64,000 bases of DNA from Lachnospiraceae bacterium OM04-12BH (GCA_003490145.1 QULQ01000001.1:62001-126000), one strand, 5' to 3'. Shown: positions 14,377 to 23,714, numbered from the stretch's first letter. Notes: generated from the sequence alone by a model not told the origin. Numbers and translations are program-made.

Positions 14377-16273
14377 ATTTTTCATATAATTCTTCAAGTC
14401 TTGCAGAAATGCTTTCTTTTTCCTTTGTCAGCTCCTGAAGCTTTGCCACATTGGTCGCATTTTCGGGAAGTGCCATTTCGTTATCAAGCTGTTTATCTTT
14501 TTCTTCCAGCTTTGCGATTTCTTCTTCACATTTCCGGATATCATTTTCCTTTTTGCGCTGCTTTGCCTGCTGCTCCTTCTGGGCTTTCCAGTCCTGCATG
14601 CCCTCGGAGGGCGGGGCAGGGGCTTTGGAAACAGTATTTTTCACAGCAAGATCTCCGTTTGGAAGATCACCGGTTTTCTTTTCCAGATAATAATCATAGT
14701 TTCCAAGAAAGCCGGTAAGCTGGCCGCCAGATAGTTCCAGGATCCTGGATGCCGTCCGGTTAATGAAGTATCTGTCATGGGAAACATACAGGACAGTTCC
14801 TTCATAGGCATTTACCGCATCCTCAAGGATTTCCTTGGAGGCGATATCAAGGTGGTTTGTCGGCTCATCCAGGATCAGGAAGTTGGATTCGGAAAGCATG
14901 AGCTTAGCCAGAGAAACGCGGCCTCGTTCTCCACCACTTAAATCACGGATCAGTTTGAATACATCATCACCGGTAAACAGAAACGCTGCAAGTGTATTAC
15001 GGATCTGGGTACCGGTAAGAGAAGGGTACTCATCAGAAATTTCGTCAAAAAGCGTTTTGTCCGGATGCAGGACATGATGCTCCTGATCGTAGTAGCCAAT
15101 ATGTACATTTGTACCAAGCGTGATCGTACCACTGTCGGCAGGAACAAGGTCATTGATGATCTTAAGGATCGTGGTTTTCCCTGTACCGTTATCACCAATG
15201 ATGGCTACGTGTTCGCCTCTTTTAATATCCATGCTGATATCCTGGAACAGGGAAAGGTCATCGAAGGATTTGGCAAGATGCTCTATATGAAGAACATCAT
15301 TTCCACTCTGACAGCGGGGAGTCAGTGTCATATGGATATCAGCCCGGGCTTCCGTTGGCTTTTCAAGGACTTCAATCTTATTCAGCATCTTTTCCCGGCT
15401 TTCTGCCCGTTTGATGGATTTTTCACGATTAAAGCTTTTCAGCTTTTCAATGACTGCCTCCTGATGACGGATCTCCTGCTGCTGGTTCAAATAGGCATTT
15501 CTTGCAGCAGTACGCAGAATTTCCTTTTTAGCTGCGTAAGCTGTGTAATTGCCAAGGAAGGTGGTAGCCTTTGTCTGATCAATTTCAATGATTTTGCCGG
15601 CAAAACGATCCAGAAAATAACGGTCATGGGAAACAGTAAGAACGGCACCCTTATAATTCAGAAGATAGTTTTCAAGCCAGGCAATTGCATTCAGGTCGAG
15701 ATGGTTTGTTGGCTCATCGAGGATGATCAGCTCCGGTTTTTTCAGGAGGAGCTTTGACAGGGCGACTCTTGTTTTCTGACCACCGGAGAGAGTGGAAATC
15801 TGTTTGCCAAAATCCTCTTCGGCAAAGCCAAGTCCCTTTAGCACACCGCCGATCTCACTCTGATAGGCATAGCCGTTTTCCAGTTCGAACTGATGGTTCA
15901 GCCTGGCATAGTTTTCCATGAGGCTGTCCAGCTCACTGCCGTTTACAGTATGCATTTTTTCTTCCATCTCACGGAGCTGTTTTTCCATGGCAATGACAGG
16001 TGCTTTGACAGAGAGTAATTCTTCATAAATGGTATTTTCACTGTTTACATTCTGGTTCTGCGCCAGATAGCCGAAGGAGGCCTCCTTTTTCAGGGTGACG
16101 ATACCGGAATCAGCAGGCAGTTCCCCGACGATGATACGCAGCAGAGTAGTTTTGCCCACTCCGTTGATACCAACAATTGCTGCTTTGTCGTGTTCTTCAA
16201 TATGGAAGGAAACATCCTTGAGGATGGGTTTTTCGTTAAAGGCTTTGGATAGATTCTGACAGGATAAAATCAT
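14354..16273 (-). CDS. ABC-F family ATPase (YdiF-like), ribosome-associated
   Basis: A 639-residue soluble protein with two ABC nucleotide-binding domains and no membrane segments. NBD1 has [11 protein letters not shown], signature [13 protein letters not shown] and Walker [15 protein letters not shown]2 has [25 protein letters not shown] and [12 protein letters not shown]. The charged inter-domain linker (about residues 240-320) and a C-terminal coiled coil (about 560-635) match the YdiF-type ABC-F group, which acts on the ribosome. AAAGGA lies 9-10 bases upstream of the start. A housekeeping translation-factor role is more likely than antibiotic protection, but the sequence alone does not exclude the latter. 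Confidence 0.9.
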   Translation of the reverse strand: MILSCQNLSKAFNEKPILKDVSFHIEEHDKAAIVGINGVGKTTLLRIIVGELPADSGIVTLKKEASFGYLAQNQNVNSENTIYEELLSVKAPVIAMEKQLREMEEKMHTVNGSELDSLMENYARLNHQFELENGYAYQSEIGGVLKGLGFAEEDFGKQISTLSGGQKTRVALSKLLLKKPELIILDEPTNHLDLNAIAWLENYLLNYKGAVLTVSHDRYFLDRFAGKIIEIDQTKATTFLGNYTAYAAKKEILRTAARNAYLNQQQEIRHQEAVIEKLKSFNREKSIKRAESREKMLNKIEVLEKPTEARADIHMTLTPRCQSGNDVLHIEHLAKSFDDLSLFQDISMDIKRGEHVAIIGDNGTGKTTILKIINDLVPADSGTITLGTNVHIGYYDQEHHVLHPDKTLFDEISDEYPSLTGTQIRNTLAAFLFTGDDVFKLIRDLSGGERGRVSLAKLMLSESNFLILDEPTNHLDIASKEILEDAVNAYEGTVLYVSHDRYFINRTASRILELSGGQLTGFLGNYDYYLEKKTGDLPNGDLAVKNTVSKAPAPPSEGMQDWKAQKEQQAKQRKKENDIRKCEEEIAKLEEKDKQLDNEMALPENATNVAKLQELTKEKESISARLEELYEKWETLEAL

Positions 16274-16312
16274 AAAAAAATGTCCTTTTCGTATTTGTTT
16301 TTATCATCTTAG

Positions 16313-16341
16313 AGTGTAGCGTTTTGGCGGCTTTCTGTCAA
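16313..16341 (-). promoter_or_regulatory. Sigma-A promoter of the ABC-F gene
   Basis: On the minus strand TTGACA (16341-16336), a 17-base spacer and TACACT (16318-16313) precede the ABC-F start by about 40 bases. Its -35 is only 11 bases from the -35 of the divergent rex promoter. Confidence 0.75.
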
Positions 16342-16352
16342 TGCAGGAAGAA

Positions 16353-16381
16353 TTGACATTTTTTTAACATTGAGCTATGAT
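16353..16381 (+). promoter_or_regulatory. Sigma-A promoter of rex
   Basis: TTGACA (16353-16358), a 17-base spacer and TATGAT (16376-16381) give a near-consensus promoter. A possible TTG start at 16370 falls inside it and is therefore not the translation start. Confidence 0.85.
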
Positions 16382-16411
16382 AAAATTATTAATCATACGG
16401 GAGCTGGTATT

Positions 16412-17056
16412 GTGGAAAATAAAGGAATATCACAGGCCGTCATAGGACGGCTGCCAAGATATTTCCGGTATCTTGGTGAACTGAAGGACCAGGGGATCGA
16501 GCGGGTTTCCAGTCAGGAATTAAGTGATATTATGAAGGTGACTGCTTCCCAGATCCGGCAGGATTTTAATAATTTTGGTGGCTTTGGACAGCAGGGCTAT
16601 GGATACAAGGTAGAATATCTCTATGGCGAGATCGGTAAGATACTTGGTCTTGATCAGACACATAATCTGATCATCATAGGTGCCGGAAATCTTGGTCAGG
16701 CGCTGGCCAATTACATGAACTTTGAAAGAAGAGGATTTTTATTCCGGGGGATATTTGACAATAATCCGGCGCTGTATGGCAGGAGAATCCGGGATATGGA
16801 AGTGCTTCCCATGAAAGAGCTGTCGTCCTTTGTCAGAGAGAATGCGATCGACATTGCAGTGCTTACCATTCCAAAGAACTGTGCAGTAGAAGTAGCCGAG
16901 GAACTGGTGAGGGAAGGAATCCGTGGCATCTGGAACTTTGCACATGTGGATCTGAATGTGCCGCCGGATGTACAGGTTGAGAATGTACACCTTTCAGACA
17001 GTCTCATGAAGCTGACCTATAATATTAACCGATATGAAACACATTATGATGCCTGA
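16412..17056 (+). CDS. rex: Redox-sensing transcriptional repressor Rex
   Basis: Rex senses the NADH/NAD+ ratio and represses fermentation and respiration genes when NADH is low. The N-terminal winged helix has the family pattern AVIGRLPRYFRYL, and the segment SQELSDIMKVTASQIRQDF is the recognition region. The C-terminal Rossmann domain begins IIIGAGNLGQAL. I place the start at GTG 16412, with GGAG 8 bases upstream, giving 214 residues, the usual Rex length; the longer frame begins inside the promoter. A coiled-coil gene and the NAD(P)HX repair gene nnr follow on the same strand. No clear Rex operator was seen at its own promoter. Confidence 0.95.
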   Translation: MENKGISQAVIGRLPRYFRYLGELKDQGIERVSSQELSDIMKVTASQIRQDFNNFGGFGQQGYGYKVEYLYGEIGKILGLDQTHNLIIIGAGNLGQALANYMNFERRGFLFRGIFDNNPALYGRRIRDMEVLPMKELSSFVRENAIDIAVLTIPKNCAVEVAEELVREGIRGIWNFAHVDLNVPPDVQVENVHLSDSLMKLTYNINRYETHYDA

Positions 17057-17074
17057 TGATTGGAGTGAGGAAAC

Positions 17075-17710
17075 GTGGCAAAATCAGACGAAGAATTCAG
17101 ACATGCCCTTTCTGGCAGGAAGCTGCCGCCATTGACATTGGATCACCAATGGCACCAGCTGGTTGTAAGCATAGGGGCAGAGAAGAAGATTCACACACTA
17201 TCTGCAGAACAGACAGAGCTGTTAAAACAGCAGGCCGGTGCGGCGAATGAATTGAAGAAGCTGAAAAAACTGAAAAAAAGACTGATGGACGAGATCGTTA
17301 CACTGGCTGAGACCGGATGTGACGGGACAGATAAGAAGGCTGAAAAGAAGCTGGATGAGCATAAAGCACTGATAGAAGAATGTAACAGAAAGATTGATGA
17401 ATGCGAGGATCTTCTGATCAGTCTGCCGGGAGAACTGGATGAGGTCAATCGTAAGCTGATGCTGAAGACCATGGAGATTTCCTATGACCTGCTTAAGAAA
17501 AATGGGCAGGAAATTGAAACTCTCACAGAATGGATTGATTCTACGAGAGAAGAATTAAAGGAAAAGCTGGTGAGAAGGCAGGAGATGCAGGGAACCAGCC
17601 AGAATATTTATACTTATATGCATAATGTCTTCGGACCGGAAGTAGTCGATATATTTGATCTTCAGAATTTTAAGCCTGTTATAAAAGAACAGGAAGAAAA
17701 GAAATCATAG
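17075..17710 (+). CDS. Coiled-coil protein of unknown function
   Basis: I do not recognise this 211-residue cytosolic protein. It starts at GTG 17075 after GGAGTGAGG. Residues about 45-165 are strongly charged and helical with Lys/Glu/Leu heptads (for example ELKKLKKLKKRL), and there is no signal peptide or membrane segment. The ends are less charged: an N-terminal LPPLTLDHQWHQL segment and a C-terminal VFGPEVVDIFDLQNF segment. It sits between rex and nnr, 18 bases from rex, which suggests co-transcription with Rex. A terminator-like hairpin follows. A structural or partner-binding role is only a guess. Confidence 0.8.
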   Translation: MAKSDEEFRHALSGRKLPPLTLDHQWHQLVVSIGAEKKIHTLSAEQTELLKQQAGAANELKKLKKLKKRLMDEIVTLAETGCDGTDKKAEKKLDEHKALIEECNRKIDECEDLLISLPGELDEVNRKLMLKTMEISYDLLKKNGQEIETLTEWIDSTREELKEKLVRRQEMQGTSQNIYTYMHNVFGPEVVDIFDLQNFKPVIKEQEEKKS

Positions 17711-17746
17711 AAAGTCTGCCCGCTGGCGTACTTTCTATTTCTTTTT
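17708..17746 (+). terminator. Terminator-like hairpin between the coiled-coil gene and nnr
   Basis: TAGAAAGT (17708-17715, including the stop codon) pairs with ACTTTCTA (17730-17737). An inner GCC/GGC helix and TTTCTTTTT follow the arm. It may only partly stop transcription, because nnr follows at once and no separate promoter is obvious. Confidence 0.6.
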
Positions 17747-17758
17747 GAAGGGGGTTTT

Positions 17759-19300
17759 ATGGAGTATATTGTTACATCCAAAGAGATGAGAGAGTGTGAC
17801 ATGACAGCGATCAAAGACTGTGGGATACCTGCCATGGTACTGATGGAGAGAGCGGCACTTTCTGTGTTCTCTGAGATAGAGGCATTTCTCTCTGAAACGA
17901 TCCGTATTGCAATATTTGCAGGCTGCGGAAACAATGGGGGAGATGGACTTGCACTTGCAAGGCTGCTGGCAGAAAAGGGGATCCACGCTGATATTTTCCT
18001 GATAGGAAATACAGAGAAGCTGAGCGTGGAGTGCGAAAGACAGCTCTCGATCCTGAAACAGCTTGGTATTACAGTCAATAGCAAATCAGCAAAAGCAGAA
18101 TATGATATGGTAGTGGACTGTTTGTTTGGAACAGGGCTGACAAGAGAGATCACAGGGATATATGAAGAAGCTGTCAGGGCAATCAACTGTTATGGTGAAA
18201 AGGGAAGCAGAGTAATCGCTGTGGATATCCCTTCAGGAGTCTGTGCAGATTCCGGGAAGATACTGGGGTGTGCAGTGAAAGCTGAGCTTACTGTTGCTCT
18301 TCAGTATGGAAAAGCAGGACACTATCTGTATCCGGGGAAAATGCTGTGTGGCCATACCGTGGTTCATAATATCGGGATACCGGAGTTTTTTAAACAAGGA
18401 AAAGAGCCTTCATTTTTTTCATACAGGGTAGAGGATATACATGGGAGCCTGCCAGAGAGAGCAGCGTTTGGCAATAAAGGAACCTTCGGGAGGATACTGC
18501 TTATAGCGGGAAGCAGGGATATGGCTGGAGCAGCACTTCTGTGTGGAAAAACAATTTTAAGAAGTGGTGCCGGTATGCTGAAGATCATTACAGCTGCCGA
18601 AAACAGGGATCTGATCTTAAGGGAGCTTCCGGAAGCCATGATCTACACTTACGAGGGTAAGCCTGAGGAAGAAAAAGTAAGGCAGAGTATAGCATGGGCA
18701 GATGTGATCGTGGCAGGATGCGGGATCTCTACAGATGAAAACGCAGAGCTGCTGATGGAAATGATCCTGGAACAGGGAGAAAAAAGAGCAGTTATTGATG
18801 CGGATGGTCTGAACCTGATCGCAAGGGAAGGCTCTCTACAGGAAAAGCTGTTAAAATATCAGAAGGGCAGGGTGATCCTGACACCCCATCCAGGGGAATT
18901 TATCCGTCTTGCAGGCATTTCCATGAATACCTACAAAGAAAATCCGGCATTTTATTTAAGGAAGCTGGCAAAGGAGTATGGCTGCGTGATAGCAGGCAAG
19001 GATGCGGTAACACTTGTTGCGTCACCGGATGAAAGGATGGTTTATCTGAACAGGACAGGAAATGACGGGATGGCTACTGCAGGAAGCGGGGATGTGCTTG
19101 CCGGTGTCATCGGGGCGCTGTCTGCTTCACTTGAATATTTTCAGGCAGCATGCTGTGGAGTATTTCTCCATGGGCTTGCCGGAGATATGGCTGCAGAAAA
19201 GCAGGGAAAACGAGGAATGCTGGCATCTGACATTTCTGCTGAACTGAAAGAACTGCTGAAGGAAGAAACAGCAGAGAGGGAAAAGAGGATCTGGTCATGA
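17759..19300 (+). CDS. nnr: Bifunctional NAD(P)HX epimerase / ADP-dependent NAD(P)HX dehydratase
   Basis: A 513-residue repair enzyme that restores hydrated NADH and NADPH. The N-terminal NnrE domain (about 1-215) has the nucleotide-binding GCGNNGGDGLALAR. The C-terminal NnrD domain, a ribokinase-like fold (about 225-505), has LLIAGSRDMAGAA, VIDADGLNL, LTPHPGEF and the ATP/ADP-site AGSGDVLAGV. The fused order is the standard bacterial form. GAAGGGGG stands 5-6 bases before ATG. Its last bases overlap the alanine racemase start (ATGA), showing tight coupling. Placement downstream of rex links NAD(H) sensing and repair by context only. Confidence 0.95.
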   Translation: MEYIVTSKEMRECDMTAIKDCGIPAMVLMERAALSVFSEIEAFLSETIRIAIFAGCGNNGGDGLALARLLAEKGIHADIFLIGNTEKLSVECERQLSILKQLGITVNSKSAKAEYDMVVDCLFGTGLTREITGIYEEAVRAINCYGEKGSRVIAVDIPSGVCADSGKILGCAVKAELTVALQYGKAGHYLYPGKMLCGHTVVHNIGIPEFFKQGKEPSFFSYRVEDIHGSLPERAAFGNKGTFGRILLIAGSRDMAGAALLCGKTILRSGAGMLKIITAAENRDLILRELPEAMIYTYEGKPEEEKVRQSIAWADVIVAGCGISTDENAELLMEMILEQGEKRAVIDADGLNLIAREGSLQEKLLKYQKGRVILTPHPGEFIRLAGISMNTYKENPAFYLRKLAKEYGCVIAGKDAVTLVASPDERMVYLNRTGNDGMATAGSGDVLAGVIGALSASLEYFQAACCGVFLHGLAGDMAAEKQGKRGMLASDISAELKELLKEETAEREKRIWS

Positions 19301-20490
19301 AGGAAGAATATCAGAGGGTATATGCACAGATCGATCTGGACGCACTGATCCGGAATGTGCAGCATATAAAGACCAATATGAAGCAGGGGGTAAAGCTGAT
19401 CTGTGTGATAAAGACGGATGCTTACGGACATGGCGCAGTGCCGGTCGCAAGAGAGCTGGAGCAGCTTGAGGAAGTAAGTGGTTATGCTGTGGCAACAGCA
19501 GAGGAAGCACTGGCTCTTAGGAAAGCGGGTGTGCGGAAAATGATCCTGATTCTTGGGTATACATTTCCCTACAGCTATAAGGAATTGATACGGGAAGATA
19601 TCAGAATGGCGGTATTCCGGGAGGATACGCTCATGCAGCTTGCAGAGGCCGTCAGGGAACTGGAGAAGGAGGGGATACACAAGAAAGCAATAGTCCATGT
19701 GAAGGTGGACACAGGTATGAGCAGAATTGGGATCACACCGGATGAAAGAGGACTTTCCTTTGTACAGAAGCTCCTTGCAGTGAGGGAGATTGAAGCAGAG
19801 GGGATTCTGACACATTTTGCAAGAGCAGATGAGGAGAATAAGGCTTTTACAGAGAAGCAGTTTGAAAGCTTTTCTTCCTTCATCAGACTGATAGAGAAGG
19901 AAACCGGCCATATTTTTGCAATCAGGCACTGTGATAACAGTGCAGGGATCATTGAGCTGCCACAGGATGATCTGGATGCCGGGAGAGCAGGGATCATTCT
20001 TTACGGTCTCTGGCCATCTGATGTGGTGTCAAGGGAGATCGTTGAACTGACACCGGTACTGTCCCTGCATAGCAGTATTATTTATATTAAGGAAATAGAG
20101 AAGGGAACACCGGTAAGCTATGGAGGCACCTTTGTTGCAGACCATACCATGAAGATAGCGACCATACCGGTAGGATATGGAGATGGCTATCCAAGGGGAC
20201 TTTCCGGTAAGGGAGAAGTACTGATCCATGGAAAAAGAGTGAGAATCCTCGGCAGGATCTGTATGGATCAGTTTATGGCAGATGTTTCTGATATAGAAGA
20301 TGTCAAAATGGGAGATGAGGTAATCCTGATCGGAAGAGATGCCGGAGAAGAGATCACCATGGAAGAGCTTGGCAGGCTTTCCGGCCGGTTTAATTATGAA
20401 CTTGCCTGCTGCCTCTCAAAGAGAGTGCCAAGGGTCTATACAAAGGAAGGGAAAGTCCGGTATATCCAGGATAATTATCAGGACATATAA
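19297..20490 (+). CDS. alr: Alanine racemase
   Basis: A PLP-dependent enzyme making D-alanine for peptidoglycan, 397 residues. Lys39 in VIKTDAYGHGA is the PLP Schiff-base lysine. The second catalytic residue is the Tyr of PVSYGGTF, and the C-terminal domain contains VGYGDGYPRGLS and the CMDQFM segment. The start overlaps the nnr stop by four bases. The order nnr-alr-mazF resembles the acpS-nnr-alr-mazEF neighbourhood common in Firmicutes, without acpS or mazE here. Confidence 0.95.
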   Translation: MKEEYQRVYAQIDLDALIRNVQHIKTNMKQGVKLICVIKTDAYGHGAVPVARELEQLEEVSGYAVATAEEALALRKAGVRKMILILGYTFPYSYKELIREDIRMAVFREDTLMQLAEAVRELEKEGIHKKAIVHVKVDTGMSRIGITPDERGLSFVQKLLAVREIEAEGILTHFARADEENKAFTEKQFESFSSFIRLIEKETGHIFAIRHCDNSAGIIELPQDDLDAGRAGIILYGLWPSDVVSREIVELTPVLSLHSSIIYIKEIEKGTPVSYGGTFVADHTMKIATIPVGYGDGYPRGLSGKGEVLIHGKRVRILGRICMDQFMADVSDIEDVKMGDEVILIGRDAGEEITMEELGRLSGRFNYELACCLSKRVPRVYTKEGKVRYIQDNYQDI

Positions 20491-20577
20491 CGGATTTTCT
20501 CCTGTGAATTGAATACCTTCAGATATAAATGGAAAGAATCAGTACTACAGAACATTTAGAATGAAGGGTGTGTGTAG

Positions 20578-20919
20578 ATGAAAAGAGGAGATATTTATTA
20601 TGCAGACTTACGGCCGGTGATCGGATCAGAGCAGGGAGGCATCCGTCCGGTACTTATCATACAGAATGATATTGGCAACAGGCACAGTCCGACGATCATC
20701 TGTGCAGCTATCACTTCACGCATGAACAAGGCGAATCTTCCGACGCATATAGAATTGCAGGCAGGAAGGTATGACATGATGAAGGACTCGGTCATTTTGC
20801 TGGAGCAGCTGCGTACCATTGATAAGCAGAGATTGAAGGATAAAGTATGCCATCTGGATGAGGACATCATGAAAAAGGTGAACCGTGGTCTGATGATCAG
20901 TCTGGAACTGACTACATAA
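20578..20919 (+). CDS. mazF: MazF/NdoA-type mRNA endonuclease toxin
   Basis: A 113-residue PemK/MazF-fold protein with the family start [11 protein letters not shown], the core [16 protein letters not shown] and the conserved [10 protein letters not shown] segment. Members cleave mRNA at short single-stranded sequences. The usual mazE antitoxin would lie between alr and mazF, but only 87 bases separate them and no MazE-like reading frame is visible on either strand. GAAGGGTGTGTG precedes the ATG. The antitoxin may be encoded elsewhere, or the gene may be a chromosomal regulator. Confidence 0.93.
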   Translation: MKRGDIYYADLRPVIGSEQGGIRPVLIIQNDIGNRHSPTIICAAITSRMNKANLPTHIELQAGRYDMMKDSVILLEQLRTIDKQRLKDKVCHLDEDIMKKVNRGLMISLELTT

Positions 20920-20921
20920 AC

Positions 20922-20950
20922 TTGACTAGCGGCTGTGAAAATGATATATT
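20922..20950 (+). promoter_or_regulatory. Sigma-A promoter of the CBS-domain gene
   Basis: TTGACT (20922-20927), a 17-base spacer and TATATT (20945-20950) lie in the gap after mazF, about 43 bases before the next ATG. Confidence 0.75.
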
Positions 20951-20992
20951 TTATCGTGATATTCTGTCTGGCGTGTACAAAGGAGATGAAAA

Positions 20993-21859
20993 ATGAAAAA
21001 CAATTTGTTCCGCAAGCTTGGGATCTACGGGGAAGAGACTCCTGACAATGTGGAAGAAGAAATTATTTCCATGGTGAATGAAGGTCATGAGCATGGAGTG
21101 CTTCATGAGACAGAAGCGGAAATGATTACCAATATTTTTGAGTTTGGCGACAAGGAAGCCAAGGATATTATGACAAATAGGTCAAATATCCTGGCCATAG
21201 ACAGAGAAATGACATTGTCAGAGGCTCTTGATTATATGCTCAGTGAAAATAAGAGCAGATTTCCTGTATATCATGAAAATATCGATCATATAGAAGGAAT
21301 CCTTCATTTCCGGGATGCGGTACGTTCCCATAATATTCCAGGAAATCTGGAGAAACCTGTAGGAGAGATTGAGGGACTTGTCAGGGAAGCCATGTTTGTT
21401 CCGGAAACAAAGAATATTGCAGATCTGTTCAGAACCATGCAGAAGACCAAAACCCAGATGGTTATCGTGGTAGATGAGTATGGACAGACGCTTGGACTGA
21501 TTGCCATGGAAGATATTCTGGAAGAAATCGTTGGAAATATCATGGACGAATATGACGAAGAAGAAAAGCATATCCGTGAAACCGGAAATACCGATGAGTA
21601 CATAATTGAAGGTGTGACCAAGCTGAAGGAGCTGGAAGAGAGATTTGGTATTTCCTTTGAGGAACAGGAGTTTGAAACGCTGAATGGATTCCTGATCTCC
21701 AAAATGGATAAGATTCCTGAAGAGAATGAAAAATTTTCTATTGTTGTAGACGGCTATGAATTTAAAATACTGTCAGTGGAAAACCGGATGATCAAAGCCG
21801 TGTTGGTGAAGAAGCTGGCAAAAGAAGAAAAAGAAGATAAGAAAAAAGGAGAAAACTGA
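20993..21859 (+). CDS. CBS-pair / CorC-HlyC domain protein (hemolysin C-like)
   Basis: A 288-residue cytosolic protein. Residues about 55-180 form two CBS motifs (DIMTNRSNILAIDREM and IADLFRTMQKTKTQMVIVVDEYGQTLGLI). Residues about 195-275 are the CorC_HlyC transporter-associated domain. Full-length relatives carry an N-terminal CNNM membrane domain for Mg2+/Co2+ transport; this one lacks it, like the short CorC/TlyC forms. AAAGGAG lies 8 bases before ATG. A role in divalent-ion homeostasis is the family expectation, not shown here. Confidence 0.88.
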   Translation: MKNNLFRKLGIYGEETPDNVEEEIISMVNEGHEHGVLHETEAEMITNIFEFGDKEAKDIMTNRSNILAIDREMTLSEALDYMLSENKSRFPVYHENIDHIEGILHFRDAVRSHNIPGNLEKPVGEIEGLVREAMFVPETKNIADLFRTMQKTKTQMVIVVDEYGQTLGLIAMEDILEEIVGNIMDEYDEEEKHIRETGNTDEYIIEGVTKLKELEERFGISFEEQEFETLNGFLISKMDKIPEENEKFSIVVDGYEFKILSVENRMIKAVLVKKLAKEEKEDKKKGEN

Positions 21860-21860
21860 G

Positions 21861-22589
21861 ATGTCAGGACATTCAAAATTTGCAAACATTAAGCATAAAA
21901 AGGAAAAGAACGATGCAGCCAAGGGCAAGATCTTCACAATCCTTGGAAGAGAGATCGCTGTAGCTGTAAAGGAAGGCGGACCGGATCCGAGCAATAACTC
22001 AAAGCTTGCCCAGGTAATTGCAAAGGCAAAGGCCAACAATATGCCCAATGATACTATTGAGCGTGGGATCAAGAAGGCAGCAGGAGATGCTTCCAATGTA
22101 AATTATAAATATATCACTTATGAAGGATATGGTCCGAATGGTATTGCCATTATTGTTGATGCACTGACAGATAATCAGAACAGAACAGCAGCCAATGTAA
22201 GAAATGCATTTACCAAAGGAAACGGTAATGTAGGAACACCTGGCTGTGTATCCTTTATGTTTGACAAGAAGGGTCAGATCATCATTGACAAGGAAGAGTG
22301 TGACAAGGATGCAGATGAACTGATGATGCTTGCACTGGATGCCGGAGCTGAAGATTTTTCTGAAGAAGAGGACAGCTTTGAGATCATCACAGATCCCGAT
22401 GCGTTTGATGAGGTATTAAAGGCAGTTCAGGAAGCCGGTGTAGAGGCAGCTTCTGCAGAGATCACCATGATCCCGCAGAACTATGTAGAGCTTACTGATG
22501 AAACAGCGATCAAGAATTTAAACAGGATTCTGGATCTGCTGGATGAAGATGATGATGTACAGGCCGTATACCACAACTACGATGAATAA
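21861..22589 (+). CDS. yebC: YebC/PmpR (TACO1) family protein
   Basis: A 242-residue cytosolic protein with the family start SGHSKFANIKHKKEKNDAAKGKIFT and the later GYGPNGIAIIVDALTDNQNRT block. Members have been described as transcriptional regulators and as factors that help ribosomes at proline stretches. It begins one base after the preceding stop, with AAAAAAGGAGAAAAC as ribosome binding site. The next gene's start overlaps its end by eight bases. Confidence 0.95.
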   Translation: MSGHSKFANIKHKKEKNDAAKGKIFTILGREIAVAVKEGGPDPSNNSKLAQVIAKAKANNMPNDTIERGIKKAAGDASNVNYKYITYEGYGPNGIAIIVDALTDNQNRTAANVRNAFTKGNGNVGTPGCVSFMFDKKGQIIIDKEECDKDADELMMLALDAGAEDFSEEEDSFEIITDPDAFDEVLKAVQEAGVEAASAEITMIPQNYVELTDETAIKNLNRILDLLDEDDDVQAVYHNYDE

Positions 22590-23694
22590 AAAAAGAAAAA
22601 TAACAGCAGGAATATTATTTTGCCTGATATTTGTATTGTGTGCAGGGATCAGGGGATTTCTGCTGGCAGACGGGCAGATTCCACTCAGCGATGACGCATC
22701 TCTTTATGAAGCATCCATGATCCGCGAAGAAAAAAATGAGCCGGTGATGACAAGCGGAGTCGTTTTTGCCTATACAGAAATCCTGACAGATGTACTGAAA
22801 TTTACGGGAAATAAACTGGAAGCAGTGGCTGTGATGCAGCTGCTGCTTCAGTGTGCTACTGTAGTGCTTTTATACTTTGGCTGCTTTGCCCTATCAGGAA
22901 GGACAGCAGCATTGTTGGAGGCACTCTTTTTTTCTGTATTTCCATTTTTCTGGCAGCTTATGTTTGCGGCAAGACCGGAAAATATTTATCTGGCAGGCTT
23001 TGGCTTTTTACTGCTGCTGACTGGCCTGTGCAGGCAGAAAATAAATAAGGGAGGCTTTCACAGAAGGAGCATGGATGAATTCCTGATTTTTCTGACAGGC
23101 TTTGTAAGCGGGGTGCTTCTGATCTGGCATCTTATGACAGTTTTCCTGATTGTTGTATTTCTGGCAGTGGCAGCTTTCCATGCAGCACAGCTTCTGGAGA
23201 GACGGAAAGATTCTAAAAACAGGATTTTCCTTATTTATCCGTGCGGTATTTTGCTTGGCTGTTTTGGCACCCTGATGAAATATACAGGGATAACAGGAAA
23301 TACTCTTATAGAGCAGTTTTCCTGGTGGATCAGTTCTTTCACAGCTGTACAGTTTCAGGGACTGTCGCCATTTTTTGTGTTTCTTCTGCCAGGATCCGTA
23401 CTTGGCACTGCAGGAATACAGCTCCTTATGGATAGGATCGCAGAAGGAAAAGGATCTTCATTGTCAGTTGACGAGGCAGTGGAAGAGGTGGAAATGGCTT
23501 TGACAGAGGAACCGGAAAGCAGAGGGGAGATGGAGACGGTGGAAGAAAAGAAAGAAAAAAAGAAAGTCAATTATATAGAAAACCCGCTTCCTTTACCGAA
23601 GAAGCATGTGAAACGGAACTTTGATTTCAAACTCGATAAGCGAAAAGATGATTTTGATATTGATATCGAAGAGGGAGACGATTTCGATATCTGA
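22582..23694 (+). CDS. Multi-pass membrane protein, GT-C glycosyltransferase-like, with acidic tail
   Basis: A 370-residue integral membrane protein. The first segment (residues about 8-26) is followed by an extracytoplasmic loop with LSDDASLYEASM, resembling the acidic loop of GT-C glycosyltransferases. Further spans lie near residues 80-100, 103-125, 135-150, 173-200, 215-232 and 255-275. It is shorter than typical GT39 enzymes (about 500 or more). The C-terminal 85 residues are charged and end in a DFDI-repeating tail (DDFDIDIEEGDDFDI). I place the start at ATG 22582, overlapping the yebC stop. The enzymatic role is uncertain because the acidic-loop match is weak. Confidence 0.65.
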   Translation: MNKKRKITAGILFCLIFVLCAGIRGFLLADGQIPLSDDASLYEASMIREEKNEPVMTSGVVFAYTEILTDVLKFTGNKLEAVAVMQLLLQCATVVLLYFGCFALSGRTAALLEALFFSVFPFFWQLMFAARPENIYLAGFGFLLLLTGLCRQKINKGGFHRRSMDEFLIFLTGFVSGVLLIWHLMTVFLIVVFLAVAAFHAAQLLERRKDSKNRIFLIYPCGILLGCFGTLMKYTGITGNTLIEQFSWWISSFTAVQFQGLSPFFVFLLPGSVLGTAGIQLLMDRIAEGKGSSLSVDEAVEEVEMALTEEPESRGEMETVEEKKEKKKVNYIENPLPLPKKHVKRNFDFKLDKRKDDFDIDIEEGDDFDI

Positions 23695-23700
23695 TCCATA

Positions 23701-23712
23701 AGACAGCTGTCT
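23701..23712. repeat. Perfect 12-bp palindrome
   Basis: AGACAGCTGTCT equals its own reverse complement and sits 6 bases after the stop of the membrane protein gene, directly before a terminator. It could be a protein site or part of the transcript-end structure. Confidence 0.5.
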
Positions 23713-23714
23713 GG

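Noticed and set aside
15065..15757. Plus-strand open frame of about 230 residues inside the ABC-F gene
   Set aside because: Opposite strand of a clear ABC-F coding region, no ribosome binding site and no family match.
16370..16411. TTG start for Rex
   Set aside because: It falls within the -10 region of the rex promoter; GTG 16412 gives the normal Rex length and has a ribosome binding site.
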